Source: Eubacterium sp. AF36-5BH
GTDB lineage: Bacteria > Bacillota > Clostridia > Lachnospirales > Lachnospiraceae
Length of the DNA: 64,000 nt
Direction: 5' to 3'
Assembly (NCBI RefSeq): GCF_003460505.1
Contig: NZ_QTVG01000003.1
Span: 186,001 to 250,000, forward strand
The translations under genes were made by a program, and so were the position numbers. Each line of letters starts with the position of its first letter. Positions within the stretch are counted from its first letter, which is position 1. The notes below the pieces were generated by a model. It saw only the letters and a list, made by a program, of their open reading frames with translations, was not told the origin of the DNA and did not search any database. Positions 9,469-17,306 of the stretch are shown in pieces.

Positions 9469-11553
9469 TTATTTAGCATCTTTGATTGAGAAACTCATTC
9501 TTCCCATCTTGTCTTTTCCAAGGCATTTAACTTTTACCTTGTCACCAAGTGTTAAGTAATCTTCTACATGTTCAACTCTTTCTTTTGCAATCTTTGAAAT
9601 GTGAACCATACCTTCTTTTCCTGGAGCAAATTCAACGAAAGCACCAAATTCTTTAATGCTTACAACTGTTCCTTCAAGAATCATTCCTTCTTCAAAATCA
9701 CTTACAATTGTTTCAATGTATTTTAATGCTTTATTAATCATGTCTCTGTCAACACCACAAACTGAAACCATTCCTTCATCTGTAATGTCAATCTTAACGC
9801 CTGTTTCTTCAATAATGGCATTAATAACTTTACCACTCTTACCTACTACATCTCCAATCTTATCAGGGTTAATCTGAATTGTTTCAATCTTTGGAGCATA
9901 AGCATTAACTTCCTTACGTGGTTCAGCAATTGCTGGTTTCATACAATTATCCATAATGAATAATCTTGCTTCTCTTGTTCTTGCAATAGCACCTTCAACG
10001 ATTTCTCTTGTAAGACCATGGATCTTAATATCCATCTGAATAGCTGTAATACCTTCTGTTGTACCTGTTACCTTAAAGTCCATATCACCGAAGAAATCTT
10101 CAAGTCCCTGAATATCTGTAAGTAATACATAATCATCATCTGTATCACCTGTAACAAGACCACATGAAATACCTGCTACCATAGCCTTAATTGGAACACC
10201 TGCTGCCATTAATGACATACATGATGAACATGTTGAAGCCATTGATGTAGAACCGTTTGACTCAAATGTTTCTGAAACAGTTCTGATAGCATATGGAAAT
10301 TCCTCTTCACTTGGAAGTACAGGCATAAGAGCCTTTTCTGCTAAAGCACCATGTCCAATTTCTCTACGTCCAGGTCCTCTTGATGGTTTTGTTTCACCAA
10401 CTGAGTATGAAGGGAAATTATAATGATGCATGTATCTCTTAGTTTTTACATTTTCATCTAATCCGTCAATTCTCTGTGCTTCTGATAACGGAGCTAATGT
10501 ACATACGTTACAAATCTGAGTTTGTCCTCTTGTAAACATAGCTGAACCATGTACTCTTGGCACAATGTCTGTTTCTGCTGCAAGAGGTCTAATCTGATTT
10601 AATGCTCTTCCATCAGGTCGCTTGTGATCTTTTAAAATCATCTTACGAACTGTTTTCTTCTGATACTGATAAATAGCTTCCCCTAATACAGCAAGCCACT
10701 CTTCATTTTCAGCAAAAGCTTCTTCTAACTTTTCTGTAATCTGACGAATGTTTTCTTCTCTTGTCTGCTTGTCATCTGTGAAAACTGCAACTTCCATATC
10801 TTCAGGAGGTACAATTTCCTTAATTGCTGCAAACAATTCTTCAGGTATAGCACAACTTTCGTATGTGTGTTTTTCCTTACCTACTTCTGCAACAATCTTA
10901 TCAATAAATTCGATAATTGTCTGGTTAATGTCATGAGCCATGTAAATAGCTTCAATCATCTTAGCTTCCGGAATAATGTTAGCGCCTGCTTCAATCATAA
11001 TAACTTTCTGTCTTGTTGAAGCAACTGTAAGCTGTAAATCACCGTTATCCCAATCTGCCTGACTTGGGTTTACAATAAATTCACCATCAACTAAACCAAT
11101 CTGTGTCATTGCACATGGTCCGTCAAATGGAATATCTGAAATACATGTTGAAATAGCTGAACCTAACATTGCAACTAATTCAGGTCTGCATTCAGGATCA
11201 ACTGACATTACTAAGTTGTTAAGAGAAACATCGTTTCTGTAATCCTTTGGGAATAAAGGTCTCATAGGACGGTCAATAACACGTGCTGTAAGAACTGAGT
11301 TCTCTGAAGCCTTTCCTTCTCTTTTATTAAATCCACCAGGGATTTTTCCTACTGAATACATCTTTTCTTCAAACTCTACTGATAATGGGAAGAAATCCAC
11401 ACCATCTCTAGGTTTGTCAGATGCTGTAGCTGTTGACAATACTGTTGTGTCACCATAGTGCATAAAAGCCGCACCATTTGCCTGAGCAGCAACTCTTCCT
11501 ACATCTACTGTAAGAGTTCTGCCACCAAGTTCCATACTAAAACTCTTGTACAT
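9469..11553 (-). CDS. pnp: Polynucleotide phosphorylase
   Basis: This 3'-5' phosphorolytic exoribonuclease and degradosome component is 694 aa, the normal size. The order is two RNase PH domains (about 1-215 and 310-530) joined by a helical domain, a KH domain near 555-615 (IGDVVGKSGKVINAIIEETG) and an S1 domain near 620-690 (GTVVSIKEFGAFVEF). The second RNase PH domain carries the family FTRGQTQ segment. The gene follows rpsO on the same strand, the standard bacterial order, with a terminator and a structured leader between them, so expression can be tuned separately from S15. Confidence 0.97.
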   Translation of the reverse strand: MYKSFSMELGGRTLTVDVGRVAAQANGAAFMHYGDTTVLSTATASDKPRDGVDFFPLSVEFEEKMYSVGKIPGGFNKREGKASENSVLTARVIDRPMRPLFPKDYRNDVSLNNLVMSVDPECRPELVAMLGSAISTCISDIPFDGPCAMTQIGLVDGEFIVNPSQADWDNGDLQLTVASTRQKVIMIEAGANIIPEAKMIEAIYMAHDINQTIIEFIDKIVAEVGKEKHTYESCAIPEELFAAIKEIVPPEDMEVAVFTDDKQTREENIRQITEKLEEAFAENEEWLAVLGEAIYQYQKKTVRKMILKDHKRPDGRALNQIRPLAAETDIVPRVHGSAMFTRGQTQICNVCTLAPLSEAQRIDGLDENVKTKRYMHHYNFPSYSVGETKPSRGPGRREIGHGALAEKALMPVLPSEEEFPYAIRTVSETFESNGSTSMASTCSSCMSLMAAGVPIKAMVAGISCGLVTGDTDDDYVLLTDIQGLEDFFGDMDFKVTGTTEGITAIQMDIKIHGLTREIVEGAIARTREARLFIMDNCMKPAIAEPRKEVNAYAPKIETIQINPDKIGDVVGKSGKVINAIIEETGVKIDITDEGMVSVCGVDRDMINKALKYIETIVSDFEEGMILEGTVVSIKEFGAFVEFAPGKEGMVHISKIAKERVEHVEDYLTLGDKVKVKCLGKDKMGRMSFSIKDAK

Positions 11554-11610
11554 AATCTTCTTTCGTTACTTATTTATATAGTAACTTCTCCTTATATTTA
11601 TTTTTCATTT

Positions 11611-11687
11611 GCAGAAGAATCCGAAACTACTGTAAAAAACGGTAAAAATTACTGTCCTTTACAGTGGCTTCGGCTTGGTTCTTCTGC
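11611..11687 (-). promoter_or_regulatory. Long hairpin in the pnp leader
   Basis: Three nested stems are visible: GCAGAAGAA 11611-11619 with 11679-11687, CCGAA 11621-11625 with 11669-11673, and ACTGTAAA 11629-11636 with 11658-11665. Together they make a 77-nt imperfect hairpin in the rpsO-pnp intergenic region, about 58 bp upstream of the pnp start. In Escherichia coli a leader hairpin cut by RNase III lets PNPase control its own mRNA; a similar role here is inferred. There is no T-run after it, so it is not an intrinsic terminator. Confidence 0.65.
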
Positions 11688-11734
11688 CAAGCTTTGGTAA
11701 ACAACCATAAGCCTTTTAATTATAATTGATATAT

Positions 11735-11771
11735 AAAAAAAAAGCAAGGGAGGAACATATCCTCTCTTGCT
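11735..11771 (-). terminator. Rho-independent terminator after rpsO
   Basis: On the minus strand a 12-bp stem (11760-11771 with 11743-11754, one G-T wobble, 5-nt loop) runs straight into nine Ts. It starts 21 bp after the rpsO stop codon and would limit readthrough into pnp. Confidence 0.92.
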
Positions 11772-11791
11772 TCTACTTCATAATTAGTAAA

Positions 11792-12058
11792 TTATTTACG
11801 AATTCCTAATTTTTCAATTAAAGCTCTGTATTCGTTTACATCGTTTTCCTTGATGTAATCAAGTAAACCACGTCTCTTACCTACCATCTTAAGAAGACCT
11901 CTTCTTGAATGATGATCCTTCTGGTTTACCTTTAAATGTTCTGTTAAATCCTTAATTCTGTAAGTTAAGATTGCAACCTGAACTGCTGGTGAACCTGTGT
12001 CTGTAGGTGTCTTACCGTATTCTGCTGTAAGCTGAGCTTTTACTTCCTTTGAAATCAT
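11792..12058 (-). CDS. rpsO: 30S ribosomal protein S15
   Basis: An 88-aa protein, the usual S15 length, that binds the 16S rRNA central domain early in 30S assembly. Visible are the family segments [36 protein letters not shown] and RRGLLDYI. The start was set at the ATG 12056-12058 ([10 protein letters not shown]), preceded by GGAGG. A longer frame adding 14 residues would run into the leader structure and has no good ribosome binding site. Divergent from the AGCS symporter; expression of S15 is commonly feedback-controlled through its leader. Confidence 0.97.
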   Translation of the reverse strand: MISKEVKAQLTAEYGKTPTDTGSPAVQVAILTYRIKDLTEHLKVNQKDHHSRRGLLKMVGKRRGLLDYIKENDVNEYRALIEKLGIRK

Positions 12059-12097
12059 TATAATTTCCTCCTTAAATATTTTTGATATATCCCCATG

Positions 12098-12134
12098 CAC
12101 TTAAGTAATGGTCGGAGAATCCGGTTACTTAGTG
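12098..12134 (-). promoter_or_regulatory. Putative S15 autoregulatory leader hairpin
   Basis: The arms 12125-12134 and 12098-12108 pair almost perfectly (one bulge) and enclose a second small hairpin, CGGA 12113-12116 with TCCG 12120-12123. It lies 40-75 bp upstream of the rpsO start, between its promoter and ribosome binding site. Ribosomal protein S15 leaders are known in Firmicutes; assignment to that class here is an inference from position and fold. Confidence 0.5.
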
Positions 12135-12158
12135 TAGGTTCATTAAACATACTTTGCT

Positions 12159-12187
12159 AGTTTACTATATAATAAAGAAATTGTCTA
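12159..12187 (-). promoter_or_regulatory. Putative rpsO promoter
   Basis: On the minus strand TAGACA (12182-12187) and TAAACT (12159-12164) are separated by 17 bp. They lie upstream of the leader hairpin and give a leader of about 95 nt. A TATATA-like box slightly upstream is an alternative -10. Confidence 0.45.
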
Positions 12188-12232
12188 GTAATTTTCTAAT
12201 ATTTTTTAAACTCTTTCTTTATATATATTAAA

Positions 12233-12261
12233 TTGATACCAGCACTTTAATATGGTACAAT
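12233..12261 (+). promoter_or_regulatory. Sigma-A promoter of the AGCS symporter
   Basis: TTGATA (12233-12238) and TACAAT (12256-12261) are separated by exactly 17 bp, close to the consensus. The start codon used here is at 12319, giving a leader of about 50 nt. Confidence 0.8.
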
Positions 12262-12318
12262 ATCAAAGTATGCGCAATTTAAGCGAATTCACGAAAGATA
12301 GTGAGGTTAATTATTATT

Positions 12319-13704
12319 ATGTTAAAACTTATTGAAGAAATTAACAGTGCAGTAAACAATTTCATTTGGGGTGTACCTGCAATGGTTTGTATTATCGGCG
12401 TTGGACTTTATTTGAGTATTCGTACCGGATTTATTCAGATACGAAAATTTAAATACGCCATGAAAACAACTATTGGTCGTATTTTCAAGAAAAGAGATGC
12501 CAGTGACGGTTCAATTACTCCTTTTCAGGCTGTATGTACCGCTCTTGCCGCAACTGTTGGTACAGGAAATATTGCCGGCGTTGCCGGGGCAATTGCCATA
12601 GGTGGTCCCGGAGCTGTATTTTGGATGTGGATTTCAGCATTACTTGGTATGTGCACCAAATTTGCTGAAGTTACTCTAGCTGTACATTTTAGAGAACGTA
12701 ATCAGGAAGGGGACTTAGTTGGTGGTCCTATGTACTACATAAAAAACGGTCTTGGAAAGAAATGGCAGTTTTTAGCTGTTCTATTTTCTCTTTTCGGAGT
12801 GCTGACTGTTTTTGGTACAGGTAACGCCACACAGGTTAATACAATTACTACTGCCATTGATTCTGCATTACTTAACTATAATGTATGCACTTCAAAAACA
12901 ATACCTCAGATTAATTTAATATTAGGAATTGTTATTGCAGTTTTAGTTGCACTTGTACTTTTGGGCGGAGTTAAACGAATCGGAAAAGTTACAGAAAAAT
13001 TAGTTCCTTTTATGGCTTTATTTTATATTGCACTTGCAATTGGCGTAGTTATATTAAATATCGGAAACCTGCCAACTGTATTTGCTTCGATATTTGAAGG
13101 TGCCTTTAACCCTCGTTCAGTTACAGGTGGTGTTGTAGGTAGCATATTTATTTGTATGAAGCGTGGTGTTTCCAGAGGAATTTTTTCTAACGAAGCAGGT
13201 CTTGGTACCGGTTCAATCGCACATGCATGTGCCGATACACAAAAGCCTGTTAAACAGGGATTTTTTGGAATATTTGAAGTATTTACAGATACTATTGTAA
13301 TTTGTACATTAACAGCTCTTGTTATACTTTGTAGTGGTGTAACAATTAATTACGGTGCAAACGCCGGAGCTGAACTTACAATACTTGGATTTACTTCTAC
13401 TTATGGTAACTGGATTTCAATTTTTTCTGCAATTGCCATGTGTTGTTTTGCTTTTTCAACTATACTTGGTTGGGGCTTATACGGAGCAAGATGTATCGAA
13501 TTTTTATTTTCACCAAAGGTAATCAAACCATTTATGGTTGTTTATGCTTTAGTTGCAATAGTTGGAGCCACAATGGATTTAGGCTTAATTTGGGGCATTG
13601 CTGATACATTCAACGGGCTTATGTCAATTCCAAACTTAATAGCGCTATTCCTCCTTTCAGGAACAGTCATTAAACTTGTAAAAGAATATAAAAAATTTGA
13701 TTAG
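12319..13704 (+). CDS. Sodium:alanine/glycine symporter, AGCS family
   Basis: An inner-membrane amino-acid carrier of the alanine or glycine:cation symporter family. The protein of about 461 aa has around ten hydrophobic segments. The family signature lies near residues 80-120: TVGTGNIAGVAGAIAIGGPG followed by FWMWISALLGMCTKFAEV. Also visible is GVSRGIFSNEAGLGTGSIAH. I chose the ATG at 12319 (MLKLIEEINSAVNNFIWGVP) rather than the GTG at 12301, because GAGG lies at a usable distance and the family proteins start this way. It is a single gene with its own promoter, convergent with ribF across a large inverted repeat. Confidence 0.93.
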   Translation: MLKLIEEINSAVNNFIWGVPAMVCIIGVGLYLSIRTGFIQIRKFKYAMKTTIGRIFKKRDASDGSITPFQAVCTALAATVGTGNIAGVAGAIAIGGPGAVFWMWISALLGMCTKFAEVTLAVHFRERNQEGDLVGGPMYYIKNGLGKKWQFLAVLFSLFGVLTVFGTGNATQVNTITTAIDSALLNYNVCTSKTIPQINLILGIVIAVLVALVLLGGVKRIGKVTEKLVPFMALFYIALAIGVVILNIGNLPTVFASIFEGAFNPRSVTGGVVGSIFICMKRGVSRGIFSNEAGLGTGSIAHACADTQKPVKQGFFGIFEVFTDTIVICTLTALVILCSGVTINYGANAGAELTILGFTSTYGNWISIFSAIAMCCFAFSTILGWGLYGARCIEFLFSPKVIKPFMVVYALVAIVGATMDLGLIWGIADTFNGLMSIPNLIALFLLSGTVIKLVKEYKKFD

Positions 13705-13744
13705 CAAAATATAATACTATAGAATATATCTTTTTATTTAATTT

Positions 13745-13947
13745 CTCCCCTAGGGGCGTATAAAAATAGAGTGTTTTAAACGATAGGAAGCATTTCGTCT
13801 ATGGAAGCGAGCATAGCTACAATCGCGAGAGATTGTCTGAAACCGCGAAGCGGTTGAGTTATCGGTAGCGATTGTTAATATGCGGCGCAGCGCAGATAGA
13901 AATGCGACATGTTTAAAACACTCTATTTTTATACGCCCCTGAGGGAG
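13745..13947. repeat. Multi-hairpin inverted-repeat element between AGCS symporter and ribF
   Basis: A perfect 30-bp inverted repeat (13752-13781 and 13911-13940), extended outward to 13745 and 13947 with one mismatch and one wobble, encloses 129 bp that fold into five consecutive small perfect hairpins: 13799-13816, 13819-13836, 13841-13855, 13861-13872 and 13881-13894. GCATTT at 13790-13795 can also pair with AAATGC at 13900-13905, which would extend the outer stem. The core is clearly GC-richer than the flanks. No ORF crosses it. It could be a bidirectional terminator for the convergent genes, but there is no T-run, so a MITE or structured RNA is more likely. Confidence 0.8.
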
Positions 13948-13963
13948 CGATTATTCAAAAGCT

Positions 13964-14869
13964 TTATATTTTTTTACAATATTCTATATCTTTTTCGATT
14001 TGAATTTTTAGTTCTTCTAAGTTTGGAAATGTTCTTTCCGGGCGGACGAACTCGTAAAACTCTACCTGGACGATTTCATTGTAAATGTATTCTTTGTAGT
14101 CTAGAATGTGTGTTTCTACTTTTATTTGGTTTCCACTTTCCACTGTTGGATTTACTCCGATGTTTGTTATTGATGCAAAGCGTTTTCCTTCTACATTTAC
14201 AACTGTTTTGTACACTCCTTTTGGTGGTAAAAGTTTTGTTTTTTCTGGAATTATGTTTGCTGTTGGAAGTCCTATTTGCCTTCCTAGTTTTTTCCCTTCT
14301 TCAACTTTTCCAATAATTGTGTATGGATGGTTTAGCATATCATTAACTTCCTGCATTTTGCCTTCCACTATTTTTTCTCGAATGGCTGTACTGCTTATGT
14401 CTTTGTTATGATATTGCTCTTTTTCTACAACTATCAGATTGTAGCCATATTTTTTCTGATTATCTTTCAGAAATTGTACATTTCCTAATGCTTTTGTGCC
14501 AAATGTAAAATCAGGCCCACATACTATTGTTGTAGCACCTATTTTGTCCTTTAAAATTTCTTTTACAAATTGGTCAGGAGTCAATGCTAAAAATTCCTTT
14601 TTCATTGGCATTTTCATGTATACATCAATTCCATGGCTGTGACAAAGCATTTGCTTTTCGCTGTCTGTTACAATTGTTTTGTTGGCATTATTATCCAAAA
14701 AAGCTTTTGGTGATGTCTCAAAAGTCAACACAACTTTCTGTCTGCCATTAGCATTTTTTGTTATCTCATCTAATAGCTTTTCATGGCCTTTATGTATACC
14801 GTCAAATTTTCCAATTGTAACTATTGTATTTTTTAATTTTATATTATCATCAATAGATATACACTGCAT
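13964..14869 (-). CDS. ribF: Bifunctional riboflavin kinase / FAD synthetase
   Basis: This enzyme makes FMN from riboflavin and then FAD. The 301-aa protein has an N-terminal nucleotidyltransferase domain (about 15-180) with the GKFDGIHKGHEKLL motif and a SSTAIREKI segment, then a C-terminal flavokinase domain (about 185-300) with GRQIGLPTANI, the FASITNIGVNPT segment and a glutamate in ETHILDY. It is the last gene of the long rimP-to-ribF series, 20 bp after truB, the common Firmicutes order. Confidence 0.95.
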   Translation of the reverse strand: MQCISIDDNIKLKNTIVTIGKFDGIHKGHEKLLDEITKNANGRQKVVLTFETSPKAFLDNNANKTIVTDSEKQMLCHSHGIDVYMKMPMKKEFLALTPDQFVKEILKDKIGATTIVCGPDFTFGTKALGNVQFLKDNQKKYGYNLIVVEKEQYHNKDISSTAIREKIVEGKMQEVNDMLNHPYTIIGKVEEGKKLGRQIGLPTANIIPEKTKLLPPKGVYKTVVNVEGKRFASITNIGVNPTVESGNQIKVETHILDYKEYIYNEIVQVEFYEFVRPERTFPNLEELKIQIEKDIEYCKKI

Positions 14870-14889
14870 ATCTTCTCCTATTTTCGAAT

Positions 14890-15798
14890 TTACAAAAACA
14901 TCTTTATTGGTTTATAAATCTGCTTATCTGCAATAAACATGTATAAGCCTATAAATTTTCCATCATGTGTATATACTCTTACAGTCTGACCTTCTTTATG
15001 GTTCATTTTAAGAAGAGTATTTCCTGATGTAAATATGTTTCCATTGTATACTAATTTTTCCGCACTCTCTGATACCATGCACTTTGAATACATATCAAGC
15101 ATTTCGTCTGCAGGTACAATGTAATCTTTCAAGGTTCCATTATCTCTAAATTCTTCAATTTGAGAAAGAGTAATTGAGTCCTCTACTTTAAATCTATCTA
15201 CTCTGCTTCTTACCAAATGCTCCATGCAACCGCCAACACCTAAGTCCTTACCTATGTCATAACACAGTGTTCTTATGTATGTTCCTTTTGAACAGGTAAC
15301 ATGCATATTAACTCTTGGCAATTCCATACTTGTTACTGTAATGTCAATAATTTTACAATGTCTTGGTGGGCGTTCAATTACTTCGCCTCTTCTTGCCAGA
15401 TTATATAATTTTTCCCCACCAATTTTTATAGCTGAAAACATCGGTGGAATCTGGTCATATTCTCCAATATAGCCTTTTACGGTTTTAAATACCTGATCCT
15501 CAGTTAATTTTTTTAAGTCCTCTTCACTTGCCTGACTTAAAACTTCTCCTGTTGTATCCTGTGTGTTTGTTTCTGTTCCAAGTAACAATGTTGCTTCGTA
15601 AGTTTTATCTTTTTCTGATAAAATATCGCACAACTTGGTTGCCTTGCCTAAACACACCGGTAAAACTCCAACTGCATTAGGATCGAGAGTTCCCATATGT
15701 CCTATCTTTTTTTGCTTTAATATACCTCTGAGCTTGGCAACTACATCGTGGGATGTAAACCCAGGCTCTTTGTATACATTTATAACTCCACTAATCAT
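14890..15798 (-). CDS. truB: tRNA pseudouridine-55 synthase
   Basis: TruB isomerises U55 in the T-loop of nearly all tRNAs. The 302-aa length is normal. The catalytic Asp lies in the family motif GHMGTLDPNAVGVLPVCLGK (about residues 34-53), followed by KTYEATLLLGTETNTQDTTG, the IPPMFSAIKIGGEKLYNLAR block and CSKGTYIRTLCYDIG. It is 21 bp downstream of nrnA and 20 bp upstream of ribF in the same operon. Confidence 0.96.
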   Translation of the reverse strand: MISGVINVYKEPGFTSHDVVAKLRGILKQKKIGHMGTLDPNAVGVLPVCLGKATKLCDILSEKDKTYEATLLLGTETNTQDTTGEVLSQASEEDLKKLTEDQVFKTVKGYIGEYDQIPPMFSAIKIGGEKLYNLARRGEVIERPPRHCKIIDITVTSMELPRVNMHVTCSKGTYIRTLCYDIGKDLGVGGCMEHLVRSRVDRFKVEDSITLSQIEEFRDNGTLKDYIVPADEMLDMYSKCMVSESAEKLVYNGNIFTSGNTLLKMNHKEGQTVRVYTHDGKFIGLYMFIADKQIYKPIKMFL

Positions 15799-15819
15799 AA
15801 CTTCACTCTTTACTTTTTA

Positions 15820-16767
15820 TTAAATAACGTTATTGATTTTCTTCAACACTTTTTCAATAACATCTTCCAAGCTTCCTTCAATATCAAATCCGGCAGCTCT
15901 AACGTGACCGCCGCCGCCAAAGGATACAGCAATTTCACTTACATCTACATATCTTTTTGAACGAAGACTTGCTTTAAACTTATTTTCATCAAGCTGATAT
16001 ACAAACAAAGCAACTTCTACGCCGTCTACATTTCGTATTGCTCCAATTACAGCATCTAAATCACTTTTTGTTACGCCGTATTCTTCCATGGTTTCATTTG
16101 TACAGAAACCATAAATGCATTTGCCATCCATAGTTAAAACTGCTTCACTTTGGATTTTTGCAGTAACCATCATCTGTTTATATGTTTTTCTGAAGAAAGT
16201 TTCTTCTAAAATTTCATTTACTTCAACACCATGTTCAATCATGTTTGCGGCTATTCTCATAGTCTTAGGTGATGTAGACTGAAATCTGAAAACACCTGAA
16301 TCATGGGCGATTCCCATATACATTGGCTCTGCAATGTCTTTGTCAAACAATTCATTATCTAACAAATCATATAACACTTCGCTGGCAGAACTTGCATCAG
16401 GCAAAATATAGTTGTAGTCACCATAAGCCGGATTACTTTTATGATGGTCGATACAGGCTGTTCTTTTTGCATTATCAAAAAAGCCCTGATTTTGTCCTAA
16501 TCTGTCAAGACTTGCTGTATCTAATGATATAAACAAATCATAGACTGTTCCATCATAGCCTTCTGTTGAAATATCCTCTGTATTTTTGATTATTTTAAAT
16601 TTATCATCAACACTTTCAAGATAAACCTGAACTGTTAAATCAGGTCTGTTTTTCTTTAAATAGTTATATAACGCCATACAAGACCCAACGCAATCGCCGT
16701 CAGGTCTTATATGACCGGCAATACCAATTGTTTTAGCATCACCAATAATTTCATTAATTTTTTTCAT
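15820..16767 (-). CDS. nrnA: NrnA-type bifunctional oligoribonuclease / pAp phosphatase
   Basis: A DHH-DHHA1 phosphoesterase of 315 aa. The family members degrade nanoRNAs and hydrolyse 3'-phosphoadenosine 5'-phosphate. Metal-binding motifs are visible: GHIRPDGDCVGS near residue 18, LFISLDTAS, CIDHHKSN (the DHH) and the C-terminal GGGGHVRAAGF. In many Firmicutes the gene lies between rbfA and truB, as it does here, which supports the assignment over other DHH proteins such as RecJ or GdpP. Confidence 0.92.
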   Translation of the reverse strand: MKKINEIIGDAKTIGIAGHIRPDGDCVGSCMALYNYLKKNRPDLTVQVYLESVDDKFKIIKNTEDISTEGYDGTVYDLFISLDTASLDRLGQNQGFFDNAKRTACIDHHKSNPAYGDYNYILPDASSASEVLYDLLDNELFDKDIAEPMYMGIAHDSGVFRFQSTSPKTMRIAANMIEHGVEVNEILEETFFRKTYKQMMVTAKIQSEAVLTMDGKCIYGFCTNETMEEYGVTKSDLDAVIGAIRNVDGVEVALFVYQLDENKFKASLRSKRYVDVSEIAVSFGGGGHVRAAGFDIEGSLEDVIEKVLKKINNVI

Positions 16768-16824
16768 TTAATTCTCCATTACAAGTCATTCAAATATGGA
16801 CTTTCGAAACACTTTCATTAAATC

Positions 16825-17190
16825 CTATTCTTCTGACTGTTCCTTAGCTTTCATGTCATCAATAATTTTTGACATTTTCATACCGTACTCAATAGATTCA
16901 TCCATAATAAATCTAATTTCAGGAGTATTTCTTAAATTTACAGTTCTCGCAAGTTCTCTTCTAATAAAACCTGCTGCACTTTTTAAACCAGCCATTGTGT
17001 CGGCTTTTGCCTGCTCATCTCCTAACACGCTAATATATGCCTTGCATGTTTTTAAGTCAGGGGCAACTTCAACTCCTGTAACGGTAGTCATAATACCAAC
17101 ACGTGGGTCTTTCAACTCACGTATGATATTACTAAGTTCTCTTTGAACTTCACCATTTATTCTTGTATTCTTAATACTATTTTTTCTCAT
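16825..17190 (-). CDS. rbfA: Ribosome-binding factor A
   Basis: A small KH-fold protein (about 121 aa) that helps mature the 16S 5' end in the 30S subunit. Visible is RINGEVQRELSNIIRELKDP, then GIMTTVTGVEVAPDLKTCK and LARTVNLRNTPEIRFIMDES. Two in-frame ATGs (17196 and 17190) compete; I chose 17190 (MRKNSIKNTR) because GGA lies 6 bp upstream and family members begin MRKNS. The longest frame starts further upstream without a good site. It sits 80-117 bp after infB, its usual neighbour. Confidence 0.93.
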   Translation of the reverse strand: MRKNSIKNTRINGEVQRELSNIIRELKDPRVGIMTTVTGVEVAPDLKTCKAYISVLGDEQAKADTMAGLKSAAGFIRRELARTVNLRNTPEIRFIMDESIEYGMKMSKIIDDMKAKEQSEE

Positions 17191-17306
17191 AATCATTCCA
17201 ACTTTCTTTATACAAAAGATTGTCATACACTATATAAAATATCCATTTTTCATAAAATAAGCCATACCAATTTTGTTTAGACCTATTTTATGCCTGATAT
17301 CAAAAC

